Part shown: positions 1 through 13,300 of the stretch, piece after piece
Layout of the letters: each line of letters starts with the position of its first letter
Numbering within the stretch: position 1 is the first letter of the stretch
Notes under the pieces: generated by a model
The model's database searches: none
What the model was told of the DNA's origin: nothing
Seen by the model: the letters and a program-made list of their open reading frames with translations, nothing else
DNA from: Ornithodoros turicata
Lineage: Eukaryota; Arthropoda; Arachnida; Ixodida; Argasidae
Length of the DNA stretch: 64,000 nt
Direction of reading: 5' to 3'
Assembly (NCBI RefSeq): GCF_037126465.1
Contig: NW_026999355.1
Location: forward strand, 434,001-498,000
Program-made: the position numbers and the translations under genes

Positions 1-480
1 GCTTGTCAAAGGCTTGAGCAGTAAACAGTCGCCTGGAACCAGGGAAAATGTGCCAGTGCAAGTGGTCAAGTATGTCTGCAGCAAATGTTGTCGTAGATGT
101 TGTTCGATGTTCGCTGCCTGTCTGGTCCAGGGTGGCTCCCATCTGCCTCAGAATATCACTTCTCAAAATTCTGTACATGTTCTTCAGCCTCGATGCACGT
201 AGCACTGGCACTGACACGTGTATCCGCACTGTCCCGTGGCGCCTAACTCCGGACCCTATGTCTAGATGTGAAGGGATCTAACAATAAGTGCCACAAGGAG
301 AACACCTTCAGGAAACTGTAGCTAGCATGAGCGCTCCAAGAGAGGGACAAAGGGGCCCTTCCTCCCCTCCCCTGAGCTCCAAGATCACCTGTCGAAATCA
401 CCTGTCGAGGTTCTCATGATAATCTGGATCTAATCCACCACATCCCGCCACTCTATTGTCCAGTATGTATTGGCTACATG
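1..480. other. No gene recognised
   Basis: Short open frames exist on both strands, but none matches a family I know or has a convincing splice context. The missing N-terminal exons of the M3 peptidase were sought here and not found. A C-tract lies at about 487-498. Confidence 0.4.
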
Positions 481-599
481 CTCCGCCCCCCCCCCCCCCA
501 AACTCTTTGCGTCCCCCAGAAAACATCCTGGGAACATCGTGGTTGCTGGGTTTCATTCAGTCTCATTTGGGGAGGGAAAGTGCTTCATCCTTCAGTTTT

Positions 600-1260
600 A
601 TGTGTATCCCAAAGGCCTTCTATAGTTGAGCAAATCTCATGCAGCATCCAGCCTCATCAGCAGCTGGGGAACTCTATGCCGTCCTTTTCTCTCTGCAGCA
701 CATCACTGATATTATCCCGCTGGAATGGGCAGTCTTCACTGACTCTTAAATTTGCATTGCACGCTATTGAGAATTCTGTCGTACGAGGTTCATCCGCACC
801 CCTAGTCACAGATGTGTTAATGGCTTACCATCATATGTGTACAAAGCAGGCCACAGGCTGGTTCTCCAGTGGTTTCAACTCATTGTGGGTGTCGTGGGGA
901 ATGATCAGGCAGACAGCGCCACAGAAGCATGTATTGGAAGCGGACGAGTATTGCATTGCCGAGAGGAGACGTTCTATTCTTCGACACATCATGACACTAC
1001 CAACCTTCCGAAACTGCACTCTCCAGGTCTCTTACTCAGTTGGACTCTCGCCCCTTCTCTCTATCAAAATGCTTGGTCCCTGGCGAAATCCAGCCCACCA
1101 ACACTCTGCCCTCAAGGCCCTTTAACGACACAGTAGGACTTCGACCCTTATTGTTAAGGGGCTCATTGTTTCATTCCCCACATCACCATCAGCGATGAGG
1201 CAGAGTATCGCCCCTGGTGATGCCACTCCCCGCTCCTCATCTAAAAGATTGTTGTTGTAA
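600..1260 (+). mobile_element. Non-LTR retrotransposon 3' fragment with RNase H remnant
   Basis: Frameshifted reading frames recover an RNase H pattern: an ELYAVL-type segment, an AVFTDS segment and VGVVGNDQADSA, corresponding to the Glu, Asp and Asp catalytic sites. The frame shifts at least twice, so it is dead. The last ~200 bp (1059-1260) reappear at 34357-34565, which marks the 3' end of one LINE family. Confidence 0.7.
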
Positions 1261-1323
1261 CATTTCTTTACTAAATGTCCTCTGCTCATTCTCCTCTTCA
1301 AAGGGGGGCACTCTTGTTCACAG

Positions 1324-4300
1324 CATGCGGCAAGATATATTTGAGAAGTTGAGAGCACTGCAACAAAAAGATGCAACGGTGCTGCCCGCAGAAATGCAGA
1401 GGTACTTGAAGAGATTGATCAAGCTTGGTGAAAGGAATGGTATGTCAAGATACATCTGGTTAAATCTGCTTCAAATGTGGCATTACAGTTGTGGAATTTG
1501 CATGTGGGAACTAAACTAACCCATTGTGTTTTGTGCCAGGTCTCCACCTACCAAACAACATCCAAGAGCAAGTTAAGAACCTCTCAAATGAAATCAACGA
1601 CCTGTGCATTCAGTATATGGGCGTACTCAATGAAGAGAGCTCCACCATTGAGTTCACAGAGCAAGAACTTGACGGCATTCCTGAAGACTTTGTGAAAAGT
1701 CTTGAATTGGTATGAAACCCCTAATGAAGGGGTTAAAAGAAGTTTAATTTCTTGACCATTAGATCGGTGTATAAATGTTTAAAAAGAAGGTACCTTAACA
1801 TCATGCATTCTCATGAGGAATAACTATGCTTTGCAATATGCTCTTCTTTCTGAAACTTGTTCAATTTCAGTTAAAGAGAGGGTGATGTAGATAAGGGGTC
1901 CAGTGTGCTTGTGCTCACTTGTGTGGAAACTTTGCCTCTTCTTTCGTATCTATTGGATTTAATGATAATCCAGGAAATATGTTTCCAGAGGCAACAACTC
2001 AATAGTCGGGTAGGCCTTGTGCCATTCTTTGCAATTCTTTGTGCGGAGGGCCAGTGCAAGCTGTCTTTTTTGTCAAAGAAGACAAATGCATAAAGGATGG
2101 ATTCCACTAAAAACATTGAAATCCAACTTTTTTTGTACCAATCTAAAGTGATCTGCAACCAATCACCTCATCCATAGGTATGTAAATAGGGAAGACTGGG
2201 AAATGTGTTTTGACAGAATGAGAGGAAGCTAGAGATTGACACGTGCTGCCATAGACATATCTATACAATGCACTCGTTATTTGCTTGCTCAACAGACAGC
2301 ATCGGACGGCTGGTATTCAATGCTTGGAATACATAGCCAGCTGCATAAAATGTCCTTTAGCTGTTTATCCTCTTCACAAGTCATTCCATAAGCATACTGC
2401 GAACCAGGTATTCCCCCTGGTTGCAGAAGAGTTCTATTGTCATCAGTAGGCCATGGGAGTTCATACAAAGGGTCCTTATTCTGGATAGTGCACATAACAT
2501 TATGGAGAGACACCAACCCGCATGATTTAGCTATGTTGAGTCCTCAGTTAGAACAGCGATGGTGAGACTCCATAACTGCGTAACATATTTTTCAGTGAGC
2601 TATTCGTCACATTTGTCAGGTTGAATCAGGGAAGCGGAAGCTTACGATGAAACCACCCCACTGCATGTCCGTAATGAACAAGGCGAAGCACCCTGAGACG
2701 CGCCGCCGCATGGACTTTGCTCGTGGATCCTGGTGATGAATCTTTAAAAAATTTATACACTGTGAAATTTAAAGGGACTATCGCCTCCGTCTTGGTCGAT
2801 TCCGAAACCACAGACTTGTTTTACTCTGCGTTCATCCCTGATAATAATGACGAAAATCCTACGCGAATTGGTGGCGTTGTTCCTGTGCAGTTTGATATAA
2901 CACATGGCAAAAGCAGACGACGCATGCTGAGAGTATTCCGGGATTCCCTCTGTGGAAACGTCACCCGGACAAGGCCAATTAGTGAGCGCCCTTTGGCACG
3001 GCCGAGACCAATCAGGGAGCGGCTGGAGGGACTTTGGTAGCCTTGGCGACCGGCCGGCCGACGGCGAGCCGGAATACTAGGGAACGGCATCTGCTCTGTG
3101 CTCGGATTGTGGAATGTTGTTTCTGGTTAGCGTAGGACATGTTTGTACAGCCAGGAGCATAACACTGTGTTCCACACAACATAGTCACTCACACTGATAA
3201 GCGAAAGTCTGCGTATTTACCGAGGACTTTTCACTTGGTATATTGCAATGTGAACGCCAAGCAGACGACCTCGTAGACAACCGCCTGCGCTGCGCTCCCG
3301 TTGGTATGCCTGACTTACGTCATCATGGTGTTAGCTGCAAGGGGAGTGTGGGTCTTTAAAACTGGTTTATTTAATATGTAAGCTGTTTTCGGAAGAGAAA
3401 CTTTGGCAAGTTGATTGTGAAGCGGTGACGAACATTACCGTATCGGTCTCATACATACGTTCCCGGATGCGATAGTCCCTTTAAAAATGCTATCTGATTT
3501 TGAAGCGCATCTCACTGCTTGTCTTTCTCTCCTCCTCATGTGCAGCTGTCTGGAGAACACTCCAACGATAGATAAGCTGGGCGCTTTAAGACACGAGGTA
3601 GTGTCTGGTGAAATTGTTTGCGCTCGCAGCTGTGGGAGGCTTCTCTTTTAAGTCTATGTTTCCTTATGACCAGAAAGCTGTCCTGCTCGGGTATCCCGAC
3701 AATGTCAGTTTTGTCACGGAAATATCAATGGCCAAATCGAGGGATACCGTCTACAACTTTCTGACTGGCATGGAAGAAAAACTGCAACCTTTGTGGCAGA
3801 AGGAAAAGCAAGTTTTTCTTAAACTCAAGGAGGAAGAGGTATGAGTTTCATTGACACATGTATAATCATCAGAGCTGTCCCGAGGAGAGTTTCCTCCCTA
3901 GGCAGTGTAACATGAAGCCCTTCCCTCACGAAAGAAAATTAAACGTTTGTCTGAGCTGCTGAGATTGGACTCGAGCTTCATGTAGTCCAACCAACCTCCC
4001 AGGACCCGCCGTTCGGCGCCCTCTCTGGCAAGGGCGCCCGGTGTGGCTGTCCCCTCATCGGGACGGCTCTGATAATCATAAACACTTTTGTGACCCATTT
4101 GTATAATATGCAGAAGCAACATTACATTACAAACTCACCCAGCATTGGGAGCAAGGTTGCGGAATGGGATCACCCATTCCATTCCAATTCCATTCCGAGG
4201 AATGAAGATTTGTGATAATTCTATTCCTTTCGATTCCTCGGAATGAAGAGGTATAGTCAATTCCCACTCCTGGAATGGCTTGGCAACCACATTCCATTCT

Positions 4301-7300
4301 TTTAATTCCACCAATAAAATAATTAGGACCGGTAACCGTACTAGCTAGCCCAGCAGTGCTGTAGAGGAGATTGACATTACCCAGCTCGGAAAAAGCACAA
4401 AGACAAGGTTATTTCGCCCTCCTCCTCTCCTCGTCTTCATTGGCATCATCATTACAGGAGTTTTCCACTAAAGTAACTGGTGCAAGTGATGTGGGGTTGC
4501 GGGCCTCACACTAGTGAAGCCAAAATCTCCATTTTATTTTTTCTTAAAACCAAACCAAACCATCGCCCTTGACCGTGTGGCACCCAGACCATTACATTCC
4601 AATTCCATTCCGCCTGCGAAAAAATGCCTAATTCCATTTGCAGGACAGTTTCCGCCATTCCATTCCAATTCCATTCTGGGCTCTGATAAATCTGGAATGA
4701 TTCCGGAATCATTCCAACCGCAGAGTGGCAACTCCGCAACCCTGATTGGGAGCTTCTGGAAGTACAAACTCATTAAATTGAGACACTACGTTTCAACTTC
4801 GTGTGGGTATTGGTGGCCAGAGGTCGGCACTCACTCGTGCTCACTCATTCCCTGCTCAGCTCCCTGTTTGCTCACTCACACTCACCCACTCGGAGCTGAG
4901 CTCTTCGTTTGCTCATTCGCGCTCAGCTTGGCTTTTCCATCTCTGGCTGAGCTACCTGGGTGTTCACGCTTGCATGCATGGAGTTGCCTCTGATTCTGGA
5001 TTGCTGTCTCACCTCGCAGATCTCTAGGTTGTCACGACTGTGAAGATGATTGAGGATAGTTGTGCTCTTGTGATGTGTATTATGTGAGGGTGAGACGAGG
5101 TTAGGAGGTGGCAGTGAGGTAAGGTGAAGTAAAGATGAAACCATGTAGGTTGTGACGAAAGGCGTGAGGCGTGAGCATTACTCAAGTTCACTCCTACTCA
5201 GCTCCCACAGTGAGCACGAATGAGCATGCTCGTGAGTGAGTTCCGCTCATTCTCATCTCCTCGTTTGCTCACGCGTCTTGTGCTCAGCTCTCCGTATGCT
5301 CACTCATGCTCAACTCATTCATCACATTGAGCATGAGTGAGTTTTGCTGAGCTATGCTGGTGGCACCATGCATCGAGAACATGTAAAAAATATTGGTACT
5401 GCTGTGAGGCTGTATCCTTCAGAGTATTGAAACCGAAAGGAACAATTATTTTTCGGTTGGCCTGTAGCAGAACGAACCTGATATTGCGGCCGCCATCTTG
5501 AAGCTGAACTGCAACTGATCCGATTGAAGAAGTATCGGTTATCGGTTCAAGTAAAGGTTCAGAAACATTGAAGTTGTTTATCTGGGGTTATTCAGCCTTT
5601 CAAATACAGTTGAGCCCGTTTATAACGATATTGATGGGAACGCGAAGTCCGATCGTTATATCAGAGTATCGTTAAAAACCAGCTTTCGCGAAATTGCCGC
5701 CTGGGATCACGTCAACGAAGTAGATTGGGACAAGTAGAATGCCGGTTTTGCGCCAGTACAAAACCCGTCGGGCACGTGCAACTTCGGGTTGAGCCACAAG
5801 TTTTTCTCGTCAAAACGCGTCTTGGAACCGCAGATGGCCATCGTAGCACGCAGCAAACCAGAAAACAAAAAGAGGAAGACTTCAGGGCAAGAGAATGATG
5901 TGGAGAGGGAACAACCTCCTCTACTTCTCACGAGTCCCTTCCACCATTTTGAAGTCGCGCGCCTTCCAACGCGCGCATCTAGTCCCCAACACTGATGCGC
6001 AGATACATGCGCCGCATTCTCACTTTAACGCTCATGGGGGCTAGGGCTCTTGAAAATGCCAGCGTAATTTGTTTTCAGTGAAAAGGTGCAATCTTGCCCT
6101 TTTCACACGTTTTACCGGCCGCCGGGAAAATTCTGATTCCTATACGTGAGCCAACGCTTTTGCGGTGATCGCTATATCACCTCTTGTTTACATGTACTTA
6201 AATGGTTGAGCTGACGGGAACCAGCAATTTGATCGTAATACCGGAGTTATCATTATATTGAAGATCGTAATAAACAAGCTCGCCTGTATTTCAATGTTTC
6301 TTGGAGCAAACTTTTGTGACATGCTTATGTTGCACATAAGTCTGTTGCACATATACTGTCTGTGATGCACAGTAGCGCAAGTAGCTGTCCGAGCACCCCA
6401 AACGAGCATGCGACGAGAGGCTCGTCTTGTGGCTTATGATCCTCAATAAGTTACAGCCACAGCAACCTGGTCTATCACGTGAACTTTGGTAAACTACCAC
6501 TGCATCTAATGTGAGGATTAAGATAAGATGGGGTCATCTAAATCCTCACACTAAGTTGAGCTTACAGAAACAGCAGTTTCTGCAGATATCAGCGGTGAGA
6601 GCACAGTCTCTCAATACTCTCTCTGGTCCGGAAACTCAGGTGAAAAACTCATTAGGCGCGGCAGCGCGATGGCGCTCTGGTAGATCGAGGGGCACTCCCC
6701 GGCACCCTATGGCTCTGTCGTCTGCTAACAGAGGACGGCGCCCCCCGCCGATCAACACTAGTGCCCCCGTGCGACACCTCTGGACCCTAAGCAAGTCGCT
6801 CCATTGTATTCTGCCGGAGTTTCCTGACCAGAGAGAGTAGTGAGAGACCGTGGCGAGAGTGACTAGAAAGGAACAGAAAGAGGCAGAGAAAAACAAATAA
6901 AGACGCACAAAAGCCATTATATTTCAATTTTTTAGGAGTGCCACTAAAGTAGCAAATCTGAAATTATCCAATGTCGATAAAGTCAGCTTACTGTTTCTCT
7001 ATCTGTTTTCTATTTCTTTTTCTAAGTTGAAGCTGTAAGCAAAGGTAGTACAATGTGTAAATATGAGATAATGTCAGTGCCACCGAACGTTGTCAGTCAT
7101 CTCTGACGAACTACGTATTCCCCTCGAATTGTTTTTCGCACTTCCTGTACCCGATCTGGAAAGGTAGCTTGTTTATTTCTCTTTGTCTGTCAAGTGGAGA
7201 TTTTCCAGTAATGAATTTTGCGCACACTGTCCGATTCTGCAATAGCTACACCGCTCCTGTTTTTTGTGTTTATGGTATTTTTATTCTGTGGTATTTTAGG

Positions 7301-10300
7301 ATATTTTATGGTAATTACTGTTTTTTCTTGTCTGTGTGACGCTCCATGATGCAACCCTCAATGCGGCCTGTGGTTCAATTTGAGTTTGAGGCCCCTGCTC
7401 TAGATGATGTTAGTATATTTTGCTGCGCTCATTTCTGAAGTAGCCCTGTCGACAGATACGCAGTCAGATTGACTGACAAGTTTTATTTTGTATATGTATT
7501 ACCTAGTAATCTATAATTTGCAAAACCATAAAGACTCTGTTCGTGTCGAGCCAAATCTACGTTCTTTCTGTTACATGCATTTCATTATGTTCAACCCCGA
7601 AACTACAAATAAACAGTGGAGAGAAAAATTAAGCTTATTGTTGTTGTTATTGCAGGCATCGCTAGGCAAGAAGGTTTTCAGAGCGTACATACAGCTTAAT
7701 TGCACATATGTTATGCAACGAACCAGTTTTGAACCAGTGAATATTTTTGAGAACCAGTTTGAACCCATATATATGTCGCCCTGGAGCTGAATCGGAACCT
7801 AGCCTTTGTCCGAACCTGAATCATCCGAAAATCATATCAGCCCGAACAGAAACTCTAGTCTCCTTTCGTCTTGATTGTTTTTGTATCGTCTTGATTCATG
7901 ACACCATCAGCAGTACTACATGGCAGCTGCTTCTGTCAAAGTAGCTTAAAAGCTTCATGGCATGCGCTTCAGTTAAAATAGGATTGAGCCTTGAACAATG
8001 AGTCATTCCTGCAGTTGCAAAATGCTTCAAGGAAGGCCATAGTACATTTTTCTGTCATTATTGATGTCACTGGAGAATGAAACTTTTCACTGTATAAAGT
8101 ATGTCAAAAAAAGCCTCCTGTCACAAGGCAAGGAAGGGAGGCTGGCTACAGATTTCATTTTCATAAACAGTGTCAACAACTTGGCATACCATTTGATGGG
8201 AAGTTGAACTATTGGGACATCAGATACTATGACAACATGGCCAAGAACTGCATCTACAACGTTGACCACGAAAAGCTGCGGGAATACTTTCCCCTTGATA
8301 CTGTTCTGACTCGGCTGCTCGAAATATATGAGGTATGTCAATTTTATGTATTTGTGTAAACATCGAGCTCTTGCAGCAAAAGAGAATTTGCAATAAAAAA
8401 GCAATCTTTCTTATTAGTAGGTGGCAGTACTCATAGCTATGTTTCCTATGACTTTAAAAGCACCCCTATGGTAATGTACCTTGTGGCTCTAGAGCAGGTT
8501 TTCAAGGGTGCCACGGAAAACGTCACGCCCAGTATGTATGCCAGTCAGTCAGTATTTTGTAGATGCGCGCCCCAAGGTGGAAGAAGAGGAAACTGTATGG
8601 AAGGAGCCACAGGATAGAATGAAGGTGCCCTACATCCAAGGTGTCATACACTGGCACTGTCGACAGGATTATGTGGACAGAATTTCAAATAAGGGAAGCC
8701 TCCACTGGACTGCTAATCATCGGTTGCTCCGCTGAAGGTGACGTTAGATCCTCCACAGGAGGAACCACTGATACATTACCTTCTTACGAAGACTGTGGCA
8801 AACAACTTAACAGGATTCCTTCAGAAAGAGGTCATCAGGGTGAATATGAAACGCGACGACTTCCGACGACTGCTACCGCAGGTGCTTGACAATGACGAAG
8901 AATCATCTGCATCTCGTAGTCAAGAGTCTTCCCGACCCCTCGGTACACATTCCATCCTCAGTATTATAGAGCAACAACAAAATCAAATGGCAAGGCAACA
9001 GCAACCACTTGCGGAAATGTTGAGCTCATCGTTACTCACTCGGGACAGCCGCTCCGACGTCTTCACACCTGATTGCTTTGATGCTGGTATGCATAATCCG
9101 GACACTTGGATGTCCCTTATTTAAGAGCACGCCTGTCGGCAGGATGCTTGGGCAACTGACGAATCAAAGGTGGAAAACCTGCGACAATTCCTTGCAGGCA
9201 CCGCAATTAAGTGGCACGACTTTCACTTTTCCGGTTCCCAAACAGCTTCATCGAGATCCTGGAAGGAGAGTTTCTTAGTGTCGTTCCAGGAAAACTTAGT
9301 AGACAGATGGGATGAAGCCATCAGGTAGCGGTACCATAATGGATCTGCAAGTGAGTATTACTTCGAGAAGCTTCGCCTTCTTCAACATGCAGAATCCTGT
9401 TTGTTGAACAAGAGTGTGGTAGCGCTCGTACTGCACGGCGTCCCATGAGAGGGCCTCTTGAGAACCACTCATGTTAAGGGCTGACCACGACCTTGGTATA
9501 GTCAAGAAGCTACATTTGGACGACAGCCGCAGCACACCTGCCGCAATCAACGAGTACCAAACAGCAATGAAGAACATCTTTAACCGTTCCAGATATAAAA
9601 GTGAATGACCTTGTCATGGTACGAACGGGTGTCCCAGGGAATCGGCCAAAACTCCTGGCTCCCGTACAGTCGTCCAGAATAGATAGGGAATACTAAAGAC
9701 CATTGGCTACAACCACCCTAACGGACAGTTCACGCTGGCAACTTTCGGCAATGTTTTTAAATACCATCCTGGTAGGGATGGACTGCCCCCTCCCTCCCCC
9801 CTCCCAGGGCCTATGTAGGCGCCCTCCCCGAGGTGGAAGAGGAGGAAACTGTATGGAAGAGGAGCCCAAGGATAGAGTAAAGTGCCGAACATCCGAGGTG
9901 TCGTACATCAGTATGAATGCGTAAACACCTGAATGCACAGTACAAAGCAGCATTATCTGCTGGCCTCCTTCACGTACGTTTTTCTATAGTAGCACAGACA
10001 CCCTCAGCGTCTGCTTTTGTTGTACTTGGGCCAAGTATTACTCACAGTCAGTACAGAAAAGAATGACGCTGAGGCTGACCTGAATTGAACTTGCATTTTA
10101 TAATACAGCTTAACTGAGAAATTGTTTGATGTCCTACATCCCTGTAGCAACTTCTTGGATTGGTGTTCGAGCAAGTGCCAGATGTAAAGCTTTGGCATCC
10201 TGAGGCGAGTTTGGTGGGTCTGCGTCAAGCCAGGAGCGCTTGTGTTGGTTCATGCGGCGTTTTCTTCTGCAGTACAAGGTCAATGATGCAGCCACAGGAG

Positions 10301-13300
10301 AACTTATGGGTTACTTCGCTTTGGACATGTTCCCGAGAGAGGGCAAGTACAGCCATTTCTGCAATGCTCCCATGCAGGTACTTGGTCCTGTCTGCTGAAA
10401 TAATTTGTTAGCCAGTTTCCTTTTACAAATTGCATCATCATTGGCCATTTTGTGACTGGTACTGAGCTTGTTCTTTGTTTATTTAAAGCCGGGATGCCTC
10501 AAAGCAGATGGTACAAGACAGCTTCCTGTTTACACTCTCATCTGCAATTTCCCTAAGCCGACTGCAGACAAGCCCTCTCTGCTTACTCACGAGGATGCAA
10601 GTAAACTTGTACATTTTGCCCTGCACATGCTTTTTTTTAATATTTGTTAAGTACAGAATATTTTCTTTAAAAAGTTGTGATACATAGCACAGATGCCATT
10701 GTTGCTCACAGATCATACGTAGAGTGACTTTTTCGAGTTACACCCGATTCCTCCCCGAACTCCAATCACATATCATGTCACTTATCACGTACACTATTTA
10801 GTAGCAACATGTTCACATGTTTGATGTAAATGTTAGAAGATAGATAACAGTAGTGTTCTCACAGGTGGAAACCGTCTTTCACGAGTTTGGCCACACGATG
10901 CACAGCATTTGCAGCAGAGCTACCTTGGCCATATTTGAGTAAGTTTCTTCTGTAAGTTCACGTGGTGTGGTGGAGTTCATGAAGACAAAAATCTGTGCTT
11001 CATAAATCGACCACGAACAAGGGAAAACATGGTTAGTGTACAACAAACTATGGTAAAATCTGTGCGGTTCTGACTATGTCTTCAGCCATTTCAAGTGCTT
11101 AAGTGAATATGTGTGCACCACAGAGCTACAAGGAGATTATTCATTGTAAGTGAAAAATATCCTCCTTGTCCGCAATTGAATTTGCATCATTCAAAATCTT
11201 GTTAGAGCTTTAGCCTTGGTCTGAGCCCTGATTAAAGCCAAAAACTTCTGTCCCATGATTCTGGTTCCACAGTGCATACAGCAAAAACAGCATGACTTGA
11301 CCCAGCATGAAGCTTTCCTTTCCTCTATTGTTGAGTGACCTGTCCTATGACTCACCTGCCTGTGTCCCTTTACTGAGATGGCAATTGAGACTGAAATGTT
11401 TTCCCTGTTTCTCCCTGACACCCCAGAGGCATGAAAACAGAAAATGATTTCATGGAATGTCCTTCACAAATGCTTGAAAACTGGGTCTGGGAAGCAGAAC
11501 CACTCATGAGGATGTCTGGTCACTATGTCACTGGAAAGCCGTTGCCCCAGGAACTCATTGACCTGCTGCTTGAGTCACGATTGGCAGGTACAGCTTGGTC
11601 CTACCTGCGCCAGATCAGCCTTGCCCTTTTGGACTACACTATCCACACACAGCCACGTGTAGATACCCAGAAGGTGCACAAGGAGATCCAAGAGAAGCTC
11701 CTACAGTGCCTGCCACAAGAGGGTACAAACATGGCAGCACATTTTGGTCACTTGGCTTGGGGCTACGACGGAAATTACTACAGTTACATGGTAGGTAACT
11801 CCGATGATTCAGTAGCTTCGGGTGTTTTGTAAAAGCCCGACTGCTCCGTTGAAGGGAATATAAAACACGATTGTTCTGTTCTATTTTGCACTAGAAATGC
11901 TCGTAGAGCCAGATTGTTATACTTGAGGAGCAAACACAGGTTTCTCACACGACAATTTCAGTGGAATGAGCATATCCTGTGAATGGTGCCATTGGATTAC
12001 AAAACCGAATACAGTGCTTAACTTGACTCAGTTCTGCAGAATGAGCGTGTTATGGCTATGCAAAGCGGAAGCATTAATGATGCAAATTCCTTTTTTTTTT
12101 CTTTGGCTTCCGTAATGTAACCTTTGCAACCATGCCTTCCGCATTCTGTTAGAGTGTCGTCCTCAAACCCGTAGAAACTACATATTTTGGCATTTTATTC
12201 CTCGCTGATGAGTGATGATGATTGACGATGATATCGAAAATCCCACACCATTCACTGGCGTCACTTTTCTGCAGTTTGATCATGACCTACTACATTATAC
12301 ATACCACATGTTATAATTGGCAACTCCTATGTAGTGGTAGTTCCCACTGAATTTTTGAACAAAAATTCAAGGACCTTTTTTATTGCAAAGAGTGCCAACT
12401 CCTGTGGTTTCAAAACTATCTCCGAGTAAGCAGAATTTGCACTAGCAATTCCATAATAACAAGAAAAGGATGAAAAATCAAGAGCTTTCGAGGACTGGAA
12501 ACAAATTCCAGGTTTTTCCAGACCTTGAAAATGGCATTTTCAAATTTTGGGGTATTCAATGGTTTCAAGGGCAAGTGGGAACCGTGGGATCAGCTTCAGC
12601 GTTCACCTAATCCCCTTTGAATCACAGGCAAAGCCTTGACAAATAATCTACATTTTAAGGGGAATCTCCGACAAAAGTGTAGCCCATTAAACGTGGGGTG
12701 GCACTGGGATCTTGCTGCAAAGGTGATTCACTACTTGGCTTGGCTGCAGGACTAGCCACTGTCCCCTTTTGCAGCAGGGGTTGTACGTATTTTCAGTTTC
12801 TAATTTCTGGAGAGGTGTACTGTGGCATGGCTATTACTGCCTTCTTTTTAAGTTCCCCTATATTTTGCAATCATTCAGATTCCACCTAATGAAAAGAGGT
12901 TTTGAGTTGATGGTGTGCTTCACTGGCAATACCACAGCATGGAACACATTTTTTTTGCCTTTGTTACGATGTTGGGATTTTTTATGAATTGTGCGCTAAA
13001 ATTTGTTCGACTTTCTTTGTCAGCAAGCATGTTTCCATACAGTTTTCAATTAAGACATGCTTACTGCAATACGCTCTATTACGTAGTGGACTGAGGTGTT
13101 CAGCAAGGACCTGTTCAGCTCCCGTTTCAAGAAGGAAGGGATATTTAACAAACAGACAGGCATGGAGTATCGCAAGAAGATTCTCGAGCCGGCAGGATCT
13201 AAGGTGCGATGCCCATTGCTACCGCAGTCTTCTCGTTCAATTTCGACATATAACTTCCTCATGTTTTCTTTCCACATTGCAGGATGGCGCAGATATGCTC

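Noticed and set aside
478..1125. A 215-codon intact protein
   Set aside because: Its RNase H similarity lies in pieces across frames; the frame itself is a composite over a dead LINE fragment.
2717..3040. Coding exon of the M3 peptidase or a separate gene
   Set aside because: It lies mainly in the TTAA element and reads across the donor at 2733; the real exon is 2620-2732 in another frame.
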